Positions 47,866 to 59,835 of a DNA stretch of 64,000 bases are shown one piece after another. The DNA comes from Theobroma cacao (lineage: Eukaryota > Streptophyta > Magnoliopsida > Malvales > Malvaceae): NCBI RefSeq assembly GCF_000208745.1, contig NC_030856.1, positions 2,936,105-3,000,104 on the forward strand, given 5' to 3'. The notes beneath the pieces were generated by a model, which saw only the letters and a program-made list of their open reading frames with translations, made no database searches and was not told the DNA's origin. The first letter of the stretch is position 1; each line of letters starts with the position of its first letter. A program made the translations under genes and the position numbers.

Positions 47866-50800
47866 ATGATCGTGCCGGATTTCCAGGTGGTGAGCTACCT
47901 GATGATGCTAGCAAGTTTCTTTCATTGCCTGATCTATTTTGACAGCAGGGTTAAAGAATTTCGGAACCAGAAGCAAAGACTGACATTGGCAAAAGCCCAG
48001 CTGCAGAAAGATATTGGAGATGCCAAAGCTCAAAAACGAGGAATCAAGGATGGTGTGGAGACATGGCTAGAAGAAGCCGAGCAGGTCCTGAAAGCAGTGC
48101 GCACCCTGGAAGATAATATACGAGACCACAATTGGCGTTTAACTTCACGTCTCAATTGGAGCCAACGATTCCACTTAAGCAATGAAATAGAACAACAGGA
48201 ACAAAAGATTATCCGCCTCGTATGGAATAGCCACTATGACCGAGTAGTCTTTCCGGCTGCTACTCTTTGGGAGAATGAACTCTTGCCATCAAGTTATTCC
48301 ATGCCTTCACAATCTTTAAAATCAGCTTTAACTGAGATTGTGAATGCAATGAGGGATGGAACTGAGAGCGTGCTCATCGTTTGTGGCCAGAGAGGGGTGG
48401 GTAAGACGACCTTGGCCAGAGCAGTGGGGAAAATAGCCAATGAATTTTTGCATCTCAAGGTTGTACGGTTAGCTGTTTCCCAAGCTACAACTACTGAAGA
48501 AGTTCAAGATACCCTTGCAGCTTTCTTGAAATTAGAATTTCCAAAGAACACTAAAAAAGAAAGAGCAAAGAGATTGCGGCGTAGATTGAGAAAGGAAGAG
48601 AAGATCCTCATAATCCTTGATGATTTTCGCAAGGAACTCAACTTGGAGTCTATAGGAATTCCAAATCAAGTTGGGTGCAAAATTCTTCTGACAACAAGAG
48701 ATACCCAAGTGTGTTCTTCTATGGAAAGACGGAAAGAAATAACACTTGAGGCTCTAGATAATCCTGAAGCCTGGGCATTATTGAAAAAGAACCTAAGTCA
48801 AGATATGACTCCTGAAGTTAGCCAGGTGGCAATTCGAGTTGCAGAGGAATGCAAACATTCTCCTATTGCAGTTATAACAGTAGGAAGGGCTTTAAGAGGG
48901 AAAGTTTTGGATCAATGGAGAAACGCATATGATAGACTTAAATCGAATTTGGCGGAGGACGAAAGTGAAGAAGTTAGTATTGTTCACAGAAGTGTAAAGT
49001 TGAGTTATGATCATTTGAAGTATAATGAGACCAAGAAATGCTTCTTATTGTGTTCTTTGTTTCCCAAAAATAGTCCCATTGCTCCGCCGGACTTGATAAG
49101 ATACGCATGGGGGCTAGGGATATATCAAGGCATTGATTCAATTGAAGAAGTTAGTGAAAAAGTTAACGGGGCCATCGAAAATCTCAAAGATTCTTTTTTG
49201 CTGTTAGAGTATGGGAGAGCACACGTTCAAATGCAAAATGTGGTTCGTGAGGCTGCTTTGTGGTTAGCATCCAAAGAGGAGAGTTTCCTTAGGATAAAAC
49301 GTGTGGTCGGCTTGTGGGAAACGCCAAAGAATGAAGACCTTGAGTCCTGTGCAGCAATCTCTTATGTGACTAGCAAGCCAGAAGAAGTTCTTGACGAGGA
49401 ATTACGAAGTGAAAAGCTTCAAATTCTGTTTCTTGCTGGGAATGGTTGCAAGAAAATATCCAATGAATTTTTGCAACATTTGAAAGCGCTAAAAGTTCTT
49501 GCTCTCCATCATGGTGTTTTGTCACCAAATGCTCTTCAAAACTTGACAAACCTTCGAGCTCTACACTTGGAGTATTGCAAATTCGATGGCCTAGCACCAT
49601 CACTAGAAAATCTGAAGGAATTGGAGATTCTCAGCTTTCAAGGTTCTGATATCAGTGAATTGACAGATGACATTGGAAAATTAGATAATCTAAGATTGCT
49701 GGATCTGTTTGATTGTCAAAAGCTGCATAGAATTCCTCTAAAGTTAATACAGAAGTTATCCGGATTAGAAGAGCTGTATTTTAGTGGCCTTAGTTTTGAA
49801 AGATGGTGGTCTGAAGAGAAGATCAGTGCAGAGGGAAGCAATCCTACCCCACCAGAGATCGTTTCACCTTCCAGTTTGCCTACTCAAATATTTAAATATC
49901 CGAAAATAGATGAATGGTTTGACAAAAAATCAAGAGCCTTGAAGGTTTCAGTATTCTTACAAAATCAATCCAATGGGTGGGATGAGAATGTGCAACATCT
50001 TGCTCGGGATCTGATTCTGTGTTACAAAAATCATATTGTTCCAAACCTGGTTCAAAGTGTAAAAAAGGTGAGAGTTATATGTTGTAATAGGTTGCAAGCA
50101 GTATTTCAGGATGGCTCCATTCTTCACGGTGTGGAAGATAACTCTCAGGCGCTGCTCTCAGATTTAACATCCTTGGAGCTAGAAGAATTACCTAAGCTAA
50201 GCCGGATCTGGTACGGGCAAACCAATAATGTAAGCCTCCAAAATCTGTGTACTGTGAAGCTAAAGGATTGCCAACGTCTGAAATATCTCTTCTCAACGTC
50301 CATTGCGCAAAGGCTGAAGCAACTGGAAACACTTGAGATACACGGCTGCAATATGTTGAAGCAAATAATTGCTGAAACGAGCGATGATCTTAACGTCGAT
50401 GTCAATGAAATAATGCATCCGGCCCTCCTCCATCCTCTATGCTTGCCAAGATTAACAACGCTCCAGATTACTGGTTGTCTTGCATTGGAATACGTTTTCC
50501 AAATCACAACAGGTCGAATCCTTCAGAAGCTTACACTGCTTGAAATAAGCAGTTGCCCTCAATTAGCACAAGTGTTCAGCTTTCAAGATGCAGCAGAAGG
50601 AGAGGAGATCGAGGTACCTCAGTTAAAAAACTTAGCACTCAAAGACTTACTAAACTTGAAGACCTTTTGTTCAGAAAACCGTTCTATCAAGTTACCATCG
50701 TTGAAACAGTTCGAAGTGGAAGCTTGTCACCAATTCAGTAATGATGTCATGTCTGAAGTGATAAAGCATGGTCGATTAGAGGTACTTATATTTGTCTTCA

Positions 50801-52180
50801 GATTTTTTGTAGCTACCATAATTTAGGAAAGTAGAATCTAAAATTCAGATTTAACCTGATAGATGATATAAAGTTATAGGTATGTGTGTCCTTTACAGGA
50901 ATTTTGCCTCTTCAAAATGGGAAATCAATTGTGTGGAGAGATCTTTGAGCTTCCAGGTGGATACATCTTATCAAGTCTGAAGAAACTGACATTGAAAGAG
51001 ATAAATGAGCTGCAAGTTATATGGAAAGAGCCCACCCAAATTGTCACCCTTCAAAATCTTACTCGTTTGGAATTGGTTAGGTGCAATAAACTGAGAACTT
51101 TATTCTCACTATTACATGCTCGAAATCTGCTGCAGTTAAGCCATCTAGTTGTACAAGGATGTAAGGACTTGGAGCAGATCGTTGCCCGGGATCAGATTTC
51201 ATCATTGTCATCGTCTCGTCTCAAACCTGTATACTTCCCTAACCTTGAGGAAATATTGATCGAAGATTGCAACAACCTGAAGAGTCTCTTTCCTGTTCGA
51301 GTCGCCCACATACCAGAGCTCAGAACGTTAAGAGTCAAAAGGGCATCTAGATTAAAACATATCTTTAGACATGAAGGTGAAGCCAAAGTCAAAAGTGAAG
51401 CGGAGATAGTGCTTCGATTCCCTAAATTGGAAGTACTGCACCTTGGAAAGCTACCGGACCTCGTCACCATCATTCCGGTGGGTTATGAATGCGAATTCCC
51501 AGCTTTGGTATCGTTAGAGATAAAAGAATGTACCGCCCAGGTCACAAGCTTCAGTAATGTTGATTCAGAGCCTATTATTGTCTACGCCAAAACCGAAGTA
51601 AGATTATAATTCTGCACCCTACACTCGAATTGAAAGGACTTGTTTTGTTTCAATTTGATGATAAGAAAAGGCACTTTTATGGCACGTATGTAACCCGTCT
51701 TCATCATGGAAAGATTTGCATACGATATATTAAAATATCAGAACTTTTAATTTCCCCCCCTTTTTCAATATTTAAGGCTTTAACTTGTTCTGCTGCAGGA
51801 AACGTCGTTGCCCGAAAGAAGGAATTACCCTAAGTTGGTAAGGTTTGCTACAGTTAAAAAATTACTGACCAACATCGACGGAGATATAGTTTGGTCTCCA
51901 GGGATGAAAATTGACCGAAACAAGCTATCCGAGAGCAGTCAGCCAACAGGTAAAAATATGACTACGGTCCTGTTTACTACTAGTTCTCTTCAGTACTATG
52001 CTATATATTGTGCTACTCCCCAGCAGTCTCTGCTATTAAATGATAGGTGGTTGATAATGCTCTTCATGATCAGTTAGCATATTTCTCTAGATGTTGAACC
52101 TGTAAAATTAGCTCGCTTTGCATTTATTTTTTGAACATCAATCGGTATTTCGTTTCATTTCAGAAAGAAGTTCCCAATGA
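47866..52180 (+). CDS. CC-NB-ARC-LRR disease resistance protein (RPS5/At4g27190-like)
   Basis: An intracellular immune receptor of the CNL class. Exons 47866-50781, 50899-51597, 51799-51949 and 52164-52180 give 1260 aa. The coiled-coil region is about 25-110. NB-ARC motifs: P-loop GQRGVGKTT (174-182), kinase-2 ILIILDDF (247-254), RNBS-B GCKILLTTRD (270-279), a GLPL equivalent CKHSPIAV (329-336) and RNBS-D CFLLCSLFP (392-400). The MHD motif is altered to MQN (456-458). Leucine-rich repeats start near residue 505 and later take the 'L..L.I..C..L..' form of this clade. The start is uncertain: an in-frame open exon at 47682-47764 reads IAEVSLVIAPKI, like a usual N terminus with ATT in place of ATG. 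The C terminus is also uncertain: a second good donor at about 51840 joins in phase to a longer basic tail ending near 52418. Confidence 0.87.
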
Positions 52181-53540
52181 ACAACAAAAGGAAAGGCAGA
52201 AGCTGAGGAGAAATCAGCTCAAATCTTCCCAACCTCGGCCTGGTTACAAAAAAACCAGAAACCATCAACCTGTCACATCAATACAAAAACAAGATGAACC
52301 TCAAGACACAATTATCCTGCAAATCTTGATTTGCGTTTTAATCAGTGGATGTCAGTTTGATGGAGTAGTTTCCAAGGGAAAGGATTTTGATCTGGTTCAC
52401 ATATGTATATTTCTTTGACTTGGAAAATTGCTCTGCTGCAGCTGTCAACCGAAAGGATCTTTGCTTTCAACTCTACTTTGTTAATGACATTCTAGAATAA
52501 TCAAGTGAAACGATCACTGCATTCAGCTTTTGCTTCACTTTGTCGTGGAAAATTGATGTGCACCGGCGGGTATCAGGATTTGTTTGTTCGGTGGACCTTT
52601 CCCTCCAGCTTGACTTTGATTTCAGTCTGTTGAGCTATAAATTCTTTGTCTGATGGAGATATCAAGTGAAAGGATCTTCGCTTTCAGCTTTACTTGATCA
52701 CGGTGAATCGGCTTGCCGGGCATTTCAATGAGTTTTTGTCTCATGAAATCATCAAGCAAAAGGAATTTTAGTTTCAGAATTTACAGCAAATTGATGGTTC
52801 TCTGTATTTTTCCGTGTTTATCAATTGCTACAATTTTCTTTGCTCGAAATAAGGGTACTCTACCCATTTGTTTGCAATTAAAGAATAACATTTTTATTAT
52901 GGTTAATTAATCAAAATTCTAACACAATCTTCTTGTAATTAGCCCTTGATTACAAGTAACATTTATTGTATAATCAAAATATTTGATGAATGTTTTTTAC
53001 TTAAATATCTTGAAAAAACATAACGAGTTAATAGTTTTAGTCGATATGTAATTTAAAATTAAAATAAGAAAAAAAATCAAAGAAAATAAAATTTAAAGGA
53101 ACTTTAAATTAGATTAAATGAAGAACTAAATCATTTGAAAATCTAAAATATTTTATCGAGCTTGACACCAAATTAAATACTTAAACAACAAATTATAATG
53201 GAAACTAATAAAAAAAGGAAAAACTTATTAATTTGTACTTGTATAATAGAAGATCTTGTAGTTAAAGTATTGATGGAAATTATGAATCAAGTTCTAAAAA
53301 TCCAATCATTACCATTTACATTATGTATCTAATTTTAGGGTGGGTCATAGTGAAACTATTAATAAATTAAATCACTAAAATAGTTTTTTTTTGTCTCTTT
53401 TTCCATCTTCCTTTCTTCTTTTGTTATTGATAAATTTGTTTCTTTATAATCTATACTAGTACTACTAATTCTTTTGAAAATTTTGAGATTGATAAGGGAG
53501 GAAATGAAAAAATAGTAAAGCAATGAAAGAGAAAGAAAAA
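52181..53540. other. NB-LRR 3' region and intergenic sequence
   Basis: The first 240 bp could be coding in an alternative splice form (a basic, Gln-rich frame). Probable 3' untranslated sequence with a degenerate repeat follows, then AT-rich spacer from about 52.9 kb with nothing recognisable. Confidence 0.45.
52443..52785 (+). repeat. Four dispersed copies of a ~33-bp motif in the NB-LRR 3' region
   Basis: Variants of 'atcaagtgaaaggatct' followed by 'tcgctttcagctttact' occur at about 52443, 52500, 52661 and 52751, all in the same orientation. Spacing is irregular (57, 161 and 90 bp), so this is not a simple tandem array. Confidence 0.6.
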
Positions 53541-53648
53541 TACAAACAACTATGAGAACTTAAAAAAATACAAACAACTATGAGAACTTAAAAAAATACA
53601 AACAACTATGAGAACTTAAAAAAATACAAACAACTACGAGAACTTAAT
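53541..53648. repeat. 28-bp minisatellite, about 3.8 copies
   Basis: A unit starting 'tacaaacaactatgagaact' begins at 53541, 53569, 53597 and 53625, nearly perfect, 25 bp downstream of the ankyrin-PGG stop codon. The related remnant D near 44.80 kb has one diverged unit, so the array expanded after the copies split. Confidence 0.92.
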
Positions 53649-53673
53649 AGACAGACAAGATGCTGGACTGAAG

Positions 53674-55821
53674 CTAGACTGTCGGTCGCGTGCTTTCTTT
53701 CAAACAGGCAGATACAGTGTAGTCTTGGTTCGGTTGGTAACAACATGAACTCTTACACCTCGAGCATAAACATTTAAAAATCAGTCTTTCAAAAAATATC
53801 TTCATCAACCGAACAATAAATAGAAATGGATTGTCCTCAACTATATTTTGCCGGTTACTGAGAGAGGTTCGAGACTTGGAAACACGTTCGAACACAAGAA
53901 GAAACATAGGAGAAAATATGTAAAGGAAGAAGGGAGGAGCACAACCAATCACACAAACCAATATAGCCAGCCACAGCGTCTTCTGTAACACAACAAATAA
54001 TCCAGTCACAAATGCTAGTGCCATTGCTATAAGTGAGATCCAAGTTAAACCAATGGCGAAAGGAAAGGTATCTAAGAATGATTCAGTGTCCCGACGTGAA
54101 GATGACCAAAATACAATAACTGCAGCCGTAATAGATGAAGTCATGGCAATGGCATCAGAGATAACGAATGCCTGGAAAGCTGATTTACTAATTAACATTG
54201 CCAAGCCCTTATCTGGACCATCACTCACAAAACCTCCAGGGATGGTAAAAGCCGCTGTAAACGTAAATGTAGCTATAAGGGGTGCCATTACTGAGATTAT
54301 TTGAGCCATGTCCCTGATCTTTTTATCATCGCTGTTTGGCCTCTCTACTTTTACATCAATTAATTGTGTATTTTCAGGAAAATCTTCAGGATTAATAATT
54401 TTCTGTTTATAGGCACTCTTTAATGCTTTCAAGGTTAAATGCTGCAAGGAACAAAAAAATGACAATAAGTAATGCTAGTCAAATACATTTCTAAGATTCT
54501 GGTAAAAATATAAAGTGAACCGAACTTAAAACTTGATCAAATTGTTTCATGGAATGAACTTCATTTTGTGAATTATTGAAACTTACTCCAACAAAAAGTT
54601 ATAGACTTCAAAAAACCAAGTTGCATACCTTCTGTAGTTCCATTCCACGGCCATCAGGCAATTTAACAATTGCTAAAGCAGTATTATTAGAGTTGTTGAT
54701 TGACCTGATTTCCACCTTTGCGTTCTTGGAGAGAACACCCACCACATCGCTGTGGTAGTTACTGACCGCCAGATGCAAGGGGGTGTTTCCATCTGCGTCA
54801 GGAGAGTTGACCAAATCTTCCATTTCAGGTAGCTTCAGAATATATGACACCGCATCCACATTTCCATTCTTGGCTGCAATATGAAGAATATTTTGCTGCT
54901 TGTTGTCAACTATCTCAATTGTGTCTGGGCAAGGCTTTAGCAATGCTTCTATAAGACGTACTTGCCCATTCTCTGCTGCCAAGTGAAGAGGTGTTTGCTC
55001 ATCTACGTCTTGTTCGTATGCAATCGAACGATTTTGGTTGATTAACTTCTGCACCATTCTTTGATGACCCAGGGCTGCAGCATAGTGAAGGGGAGTCCTT
55101 TTTCTTTCACCTGGCATTCCAACGAGATCTTCTCTCAAACCTATGATGGTACTCATGATAACTGAATTTCATAGCAAAAAAAAAAAAAAGTTGGGTTAAT
55201 TTGATTTCTTCTAGGGGAGTGGAGAAAGGTACTAAAACGTAAATCTTTCAGGAGCTTACCAAAATCTTGCCTCATGACAGCACAATGCAAAGGTGTTTGG
55301 CCGTTGTTTCCACGGTAATCAAGCGTAGAATTATTCAAAGTTATGATTCTTTTTGCAATATCAGTCAACCTCATATCAATGGCAATGGAAAGTGGGGATT
55401 CGCCTGCATCATTAATCCAGACTAACGAATCTGGATCTTTTTCTGCCAACGCATTCATTACCTGAAGATGTCCATTCCTGACAGCACCATGTAAAGGCGT
55501 ATTACCAAATCTATCTCTGATCCTCCCGATGTATATCTCTTTATAGTCTTTCACTGAACTGATGAAAACTTCAACGACCTCATGTTGTCCAGCCCTCGCC
55601 GCGACATGCACCGGCGTCTCCCCCTTGCTATTGCTCTTAAAGGCAAGGGAAGGACGCTGATCGATGATATTTTTTACCAAATCCTTAGTCCCGAATCTTG
55701 CAGCCATGTGAAGGGTCGTGTTTCCTTCTGGGGTTGTTCCATCAATCTCGTTCGCCTTGATTGTTTTTAACTTCCCTAACCTTACTTCTTTGAGAAAATC
55801 TGGATTCATGCGCACTTTCAT
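53674..55821 (-). CDS. Ankyrin repeat protein with PGG membrane domain, intact copy in the cluster
   Basis: A second ANK-PGG protein, predicted membrane-bound and, by family, linked to defence signalling. Exons 55260-55821, 54629-55161 and 53674-54441 join in phase to 620 aa. Ankyrin repeats include GNTTLHMAARFGT, GETPVHVAARAGQ, GNTPLHGAVRNGH, GQTPLHCAVMRQD, RTPLHYAAALGH, QTPLHLAAENGQ, QNILHIAAKNGN and GNTPLHLAVSNYH. The PGG domain (FTFTAAFTIPGGFVSDGPDK) and about four hydrophobic segments follow, then a Cys-rich tail (CLCSRCKSSCCYQ). The start is taken at MKVRMNPDFLKEV (55821); the ATG at 55809 is an alternative, and an open extension to 55971 lacks family features. It is the only complete member among at least five broken relatives in this window, all on the same strand. 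Confidence 0.87.
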
Positions 55822-57234
55822 TGTTAATAGCTTGATTCTAATTAAGAAAGCTTTCAAGTTGTTGCAAGTTCCTTTGCCAAATATTTTCAATGAGTTGAAT
55901 CTGATCCAAAGAAAGTGCAGCAAGGTCTGATCCAAAGAAAGTGTGTGAACTAAAACATTGAATCTGATCATTAATATTTATCCAACAGAAAAAGACTTAA
56001 TTATGACATTTCGTTGGCTTAAATGTTTGAACTGAATGTATTTTAAAAAAAAATGATTTGTTGAAGAAAATTACTAATTTATTCTCCCAAGGTCTCATTA
56101 GCCGTATCAAACATATTGCATTCTTCTATTAACAAAAAAGATTAAAAAAATAAACATAATAATGTTTAGGTGTGCATGCAATATTTAATATTTTGGATTG
56201 ACTTTGATTAGGGTTCTCTTCCCTTCTTTCTATGAGACAATTTGTGTAATTGGTTAAATGTGAATGCTTACTTGCATCTTATTTTTTTAGCTTAAAAGAC
56301 TTCATGTTTATGGTTTGGTCTTTGTTTAATGTTAATTAATATAAAAGGACTACCATGACCCTTACAATATAGAAAGAAAGACCATATGAATCTAAGTATT
56401 TGTATGTAGTCCACTAAACTTCATCTTAACTTCAATAAAAAAACACACAATCCCTGAAAACCTGCATAGACAGACAGCTAACTAAGCGCTAGTTTCTCTT
56501 TAATTAAGTGTTGTTGGTACATCCAGACAACGGTTTAGTGCAATTGGACAATTAATTATTAGAGAGAGAAGGCCTACAATTAAAGTTGAAAATTGAGAGA
56601 AAAGTTAAATTCGTAGATTCATACATTAATAATACATATAAGTAATACACCACACATTAATGAAATTGGCTATCCAGCATGCATTGCACCTCCATGTCTC
56701 CTCACCTTTCGTAGGTACCAAGCTTGTCATCGAATCTGATTCTACTGTTGCTATTTCTTGAGTGCATAATATTAATTAGAGACCATGAGATAAATGAAAT
56801 AGCTTTAACGAAGTAGATTCTCTTATGCTATCACTCGGATGAGTGTCCTTAGTGCACACCTTACGGAAAATGAATTCAATTAGGGATGCACTTACCAACT
56901 ATATATGGAGTTGACAGAGAATTCATGTTTTCAGCATGGCAGTAATTACCATTTATTTTCATGGTCTATGGCTTTACGTTAATGTTACAAAGCTCAGCCT
57001 CACACGAGGGACAGTCGTATTGTCAGTTTCTATGTAATATAGATGGTCACCTTGTGTGCTAGTTGATGCTTTGGCACTCTTTGGCATTTGTAATCTTTTT
57101 CGAAAGCTTCGATTGATCTTCACTGCTTATTACAATGTATTAGTAAAATCTCGCTCTTTGACAGAGTAAAGAAAAAAAAAAAAGTAATTCGCTTGAAAAA
57201 CCGATTATTTTGATTAATGTCAATAACTATCGAA
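55822..57234. repeat. Segmentally duplicated flank of the ankyrin-PGG gene (copy S2)
   Basis: Non-coding upstream flank of the intact ankyrin-PGG gene. 56.2-57.18 kb is nearly the same as 59.94-60.86 kb, with shared phrases such as 'gacagacagctaactaagcg', 'ttgttggtacatccagacaa', 'atcactcggatgagtgtcct' and 'ttgatcttcactgcttatta'. No gene is visible in it. Confidence 0.8.
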
Positions 57235-57704
57235 ATGCTTGTTTAGTTCCACTTTTTTTCAGTTTATCTAACTTTTAAAAACAAAAGTCAAGCTAAATAA
57301 GATTTTGAGAAGTTTTTTAAAAAAAAATAATTTTTTTTAAAGAACAAAATCTAAAAGAAATTGAGAAAAAGGTCCAAAAATGAGTTTTCTCTTCTCTTCT
57401 TTATAAAAACACACTAGCATTTCAAAAAAAAAAAATTTTGTTCCAAAAATATCTTCGTTTATTAAAAATAATCTCAACATTACTCTTTGAAATAACTTTT
57501 TGGAGGGGTTTTGAACTCTACTTTTTTTTAGAGGCGATCATATATTAACCAATGAACCAAATGCTTACATGCCTCAACTGATACAGCTTATAAAAATAAA
57601 TTTACCAAAAAGTTTCAACTTAATTTTAAAAGTTATTATTTTTTATAAAAGTTTTATAATAATTTTTAAATTAAAAAAAAAATCAGACCAAATAGACTCT
57701 AACT
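57235..57704. mobile_element. Small inverted-repeat (MITE-like) element
   Basis: The left end ('gcttgtttagttccactttt') and the reverse complement of the right end ('agtctatttggtctgatttt') are similar, giving imperfect terminal inverted repeats of about 25 bp around an AT-rich, non-coding core of about 0.4 kb. A shorter relative starting 'gtctatttggtccgattgtt' is at 60.91 kb. The superfamily is not determined. Confidence 0.55.
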
Positions 57705-57813
57705 TTAGAAAAGAAGAAAGATAATGAACAATTGTGAGAGAGTATAGATGGAAGTTTATGCAAAATTTAAAAGAAGAAAATTGAGAGAATAATGAAGAGC
57801 CTAGATTCATACA

Positions 57814-59386
57814 TTGGGATGGCAATGGGTACCCGCGGATATCTAACCGGATTATATAGGGTTAGGTTACCCTATAATCGGGTTTGAGATGAGTTTGGGT
57901 AGTGATTTTACTATCCGTATAGGGTTCAAGTAGGGTTCAGGTACCACCCCTTGGGTACTCGTTACCCGTTACCAGAACTCGTTTATTATTTATAAATATT
58001 TTATTATTATTTTAATAATTAAATTAAAATTTACAATTTTTACGAACTTTACAAGCAATTTTGTTATTAAAAACTAACAAATATATGAAAAGTATGGTTA
58101 CTCTAATTATTAATATGATGATATTAATATATTTAAATTCAAAAATTATTAGATTGTTAATTATGTTTAAATAATCTGAATATTATATCATATTATAAAG
58201 AAATATAATTACTATTATATATATACGTTTAATGTAAATACATTTAATTTCTATTTTGTGTTAACATTACAAAAATTATGAGTTATAAAATTATTAATTA
58301 TAATATATATACCATTGTTTATATAATCTTATAATATATATACTTAAAGAAAGTTTTTAAAATTAGAATAGTTTTTGAACCTAAATATTTTTTTTAATTT
58401 CATGAAATTAAGAACAAATCCTTATAATTAATTAAATTAATTCATGAAACTATTATTATTAATTAACTTGTAATGTCTTTTAATATATATCGTTTATATA
58501 TTGTGTTAATTTATAAGAAATATAATTACTATTATATATATACTAAAATATTTTTGGTATATATATACTTTAAATATAAACATATTTACTTTCTATTTTG
58601 TATTAACATTACAAAATTATAACTTATAAAATTATTAATTATAANNNNNNNNNNNNNNNNNNNNNNNNNNNNNNNNNNNNNNNNNNNNNNNNNNNNNNNN
58701 NNNNNNNNNNNTATATATATATATATATAACTTTGTTTATATAAACTTATATAAATCTAAAGAGAAGTTGTGAGCTTAGAAAAGTTCTAAAATCTAGTTT
58801 TTTTTAATTTTATGTAATTAAGGACAAACTCTTATAGTTAATTGAATTAATTCATGAAATTATAACTATTAATTAACTTATAATGTCTTTTAATATATAT
58901 ACTTTATATATATATATATATATATTGGATTCATTTATAAGGAATATAATTACTATTTTATATATATTAAAATATTTTTTATGTATACGTGTGTGTATAT
59001 ACCTATGTACTTTAAATATAAATATATATACCTTTTATTTTGTATTAACATTACAAAAATCTTATAACTCATAAAATTGTTAATTACAATGTATATACCT
59101 TTGTTTATATAAACTTATAACATATAAATATAAACGAAAGTTATGAGATTAGAATAGTTAATTGGCTAATTGGGTACCCATGAAAAAGAATTTAATAATT
59201 TTTTTTATCTAATCGGGTATTTAAATGGGTTAGGGTAATCATAGGATAGTGAGAATGTATTAGGGTTAAGGTAGTGATTTTTAAAATTATTTGCGTAGTT
59301 AATAAAGTTAAAGTATTTTATTTTTAATACAGTTAGAGTTCGGGTACTTCAAAATTAACGGGTACTTTACCCCGTTGACATCCCTA
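57814..59386. mobile_element. Non-autonomous hAT-type element with 8-bp target-site duplication
   Basis: TTCATACA lies at 57806-57813 and 59387-59394. The ends are TTGGGATGGCAATGGG (left) and, in reverse complement, TAGGGATGTCAACGGG (right), like TIRs of a common plant hAT-derived group. The paralogous sequence near 61.11 kb has the uninterrupted site. The core is very AT-rich, has no transposase and contains about three diverged internal repeats, marked by 'ttttgt(g/a)ttaacattac' at 58.25, 58.60 and 59.04 kb. Confidence 0.85.
58645..58711. other. Assembly gap (67 N)
   Basis: A run of N inside the AT-rich core of the hAT-type element, next to a (TA)n run. The true length is unknown. Confidence 0.99.
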
Positions 59387-59659
59387 TTCATACATACATA
59401 CAAATAATAATGCTTCATACATGAAGTGCAGTACTCTTGAAAAAACGACAGAAATATGGTTGTTATGATTGAATTAATCAAACTTGTAACACCACCCCCA
59501 CAGCTATAACACCCGAATTAAGGACAACGTCCATTAAATTAAGCAACTCAAAGCAATAAATATGGAGGTCCAAGAACACGTTTTAATTCTAATAATTTAT
59601 CCCCATGATCAAATATATCGGCTAGATCTGTATTCATCGGAATAAAAAAAAATAACAAT

Positions 59660-59835
59660 CCTGGATTCATGGTCCTTTTCATTTGTTAATAACTTGGTTC
59701 TAATTAACAAAGCCTTTCAAGTTATTAAAAGTTCCTTTTGCAGGAAAGACTTCTTATTTTGCCAAATATTTTGAATGAGATGAATCCGATCCAAAGAAAG
59801 TGTATGAACTAAAACATTGAATCTGATTTATATTT
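59660..59835 (-). pseudogene. Ankyrin-PGG start stub E
   Basis: The sequence around the start codon of the intact gene is recognisable (minus strand: ATGAAAAGGACCATGAATCC against ATGAAAGTGCGCATGAATCC). Coding similarity stops after about seven codons and becomes spacer, so nearly the whole gene is deleted. The leader ('gttattaaaagttccttttg' and 'gatccaaagaaagtgtatga' on the plus strand) is retained. Confidence 0.75.

Noticed and set aside
58883..59074. 63-codon frame rich in Ile, Tyr and Leu
   Set aside because: Arises from TA-rich repeats inside the hAT-type element.
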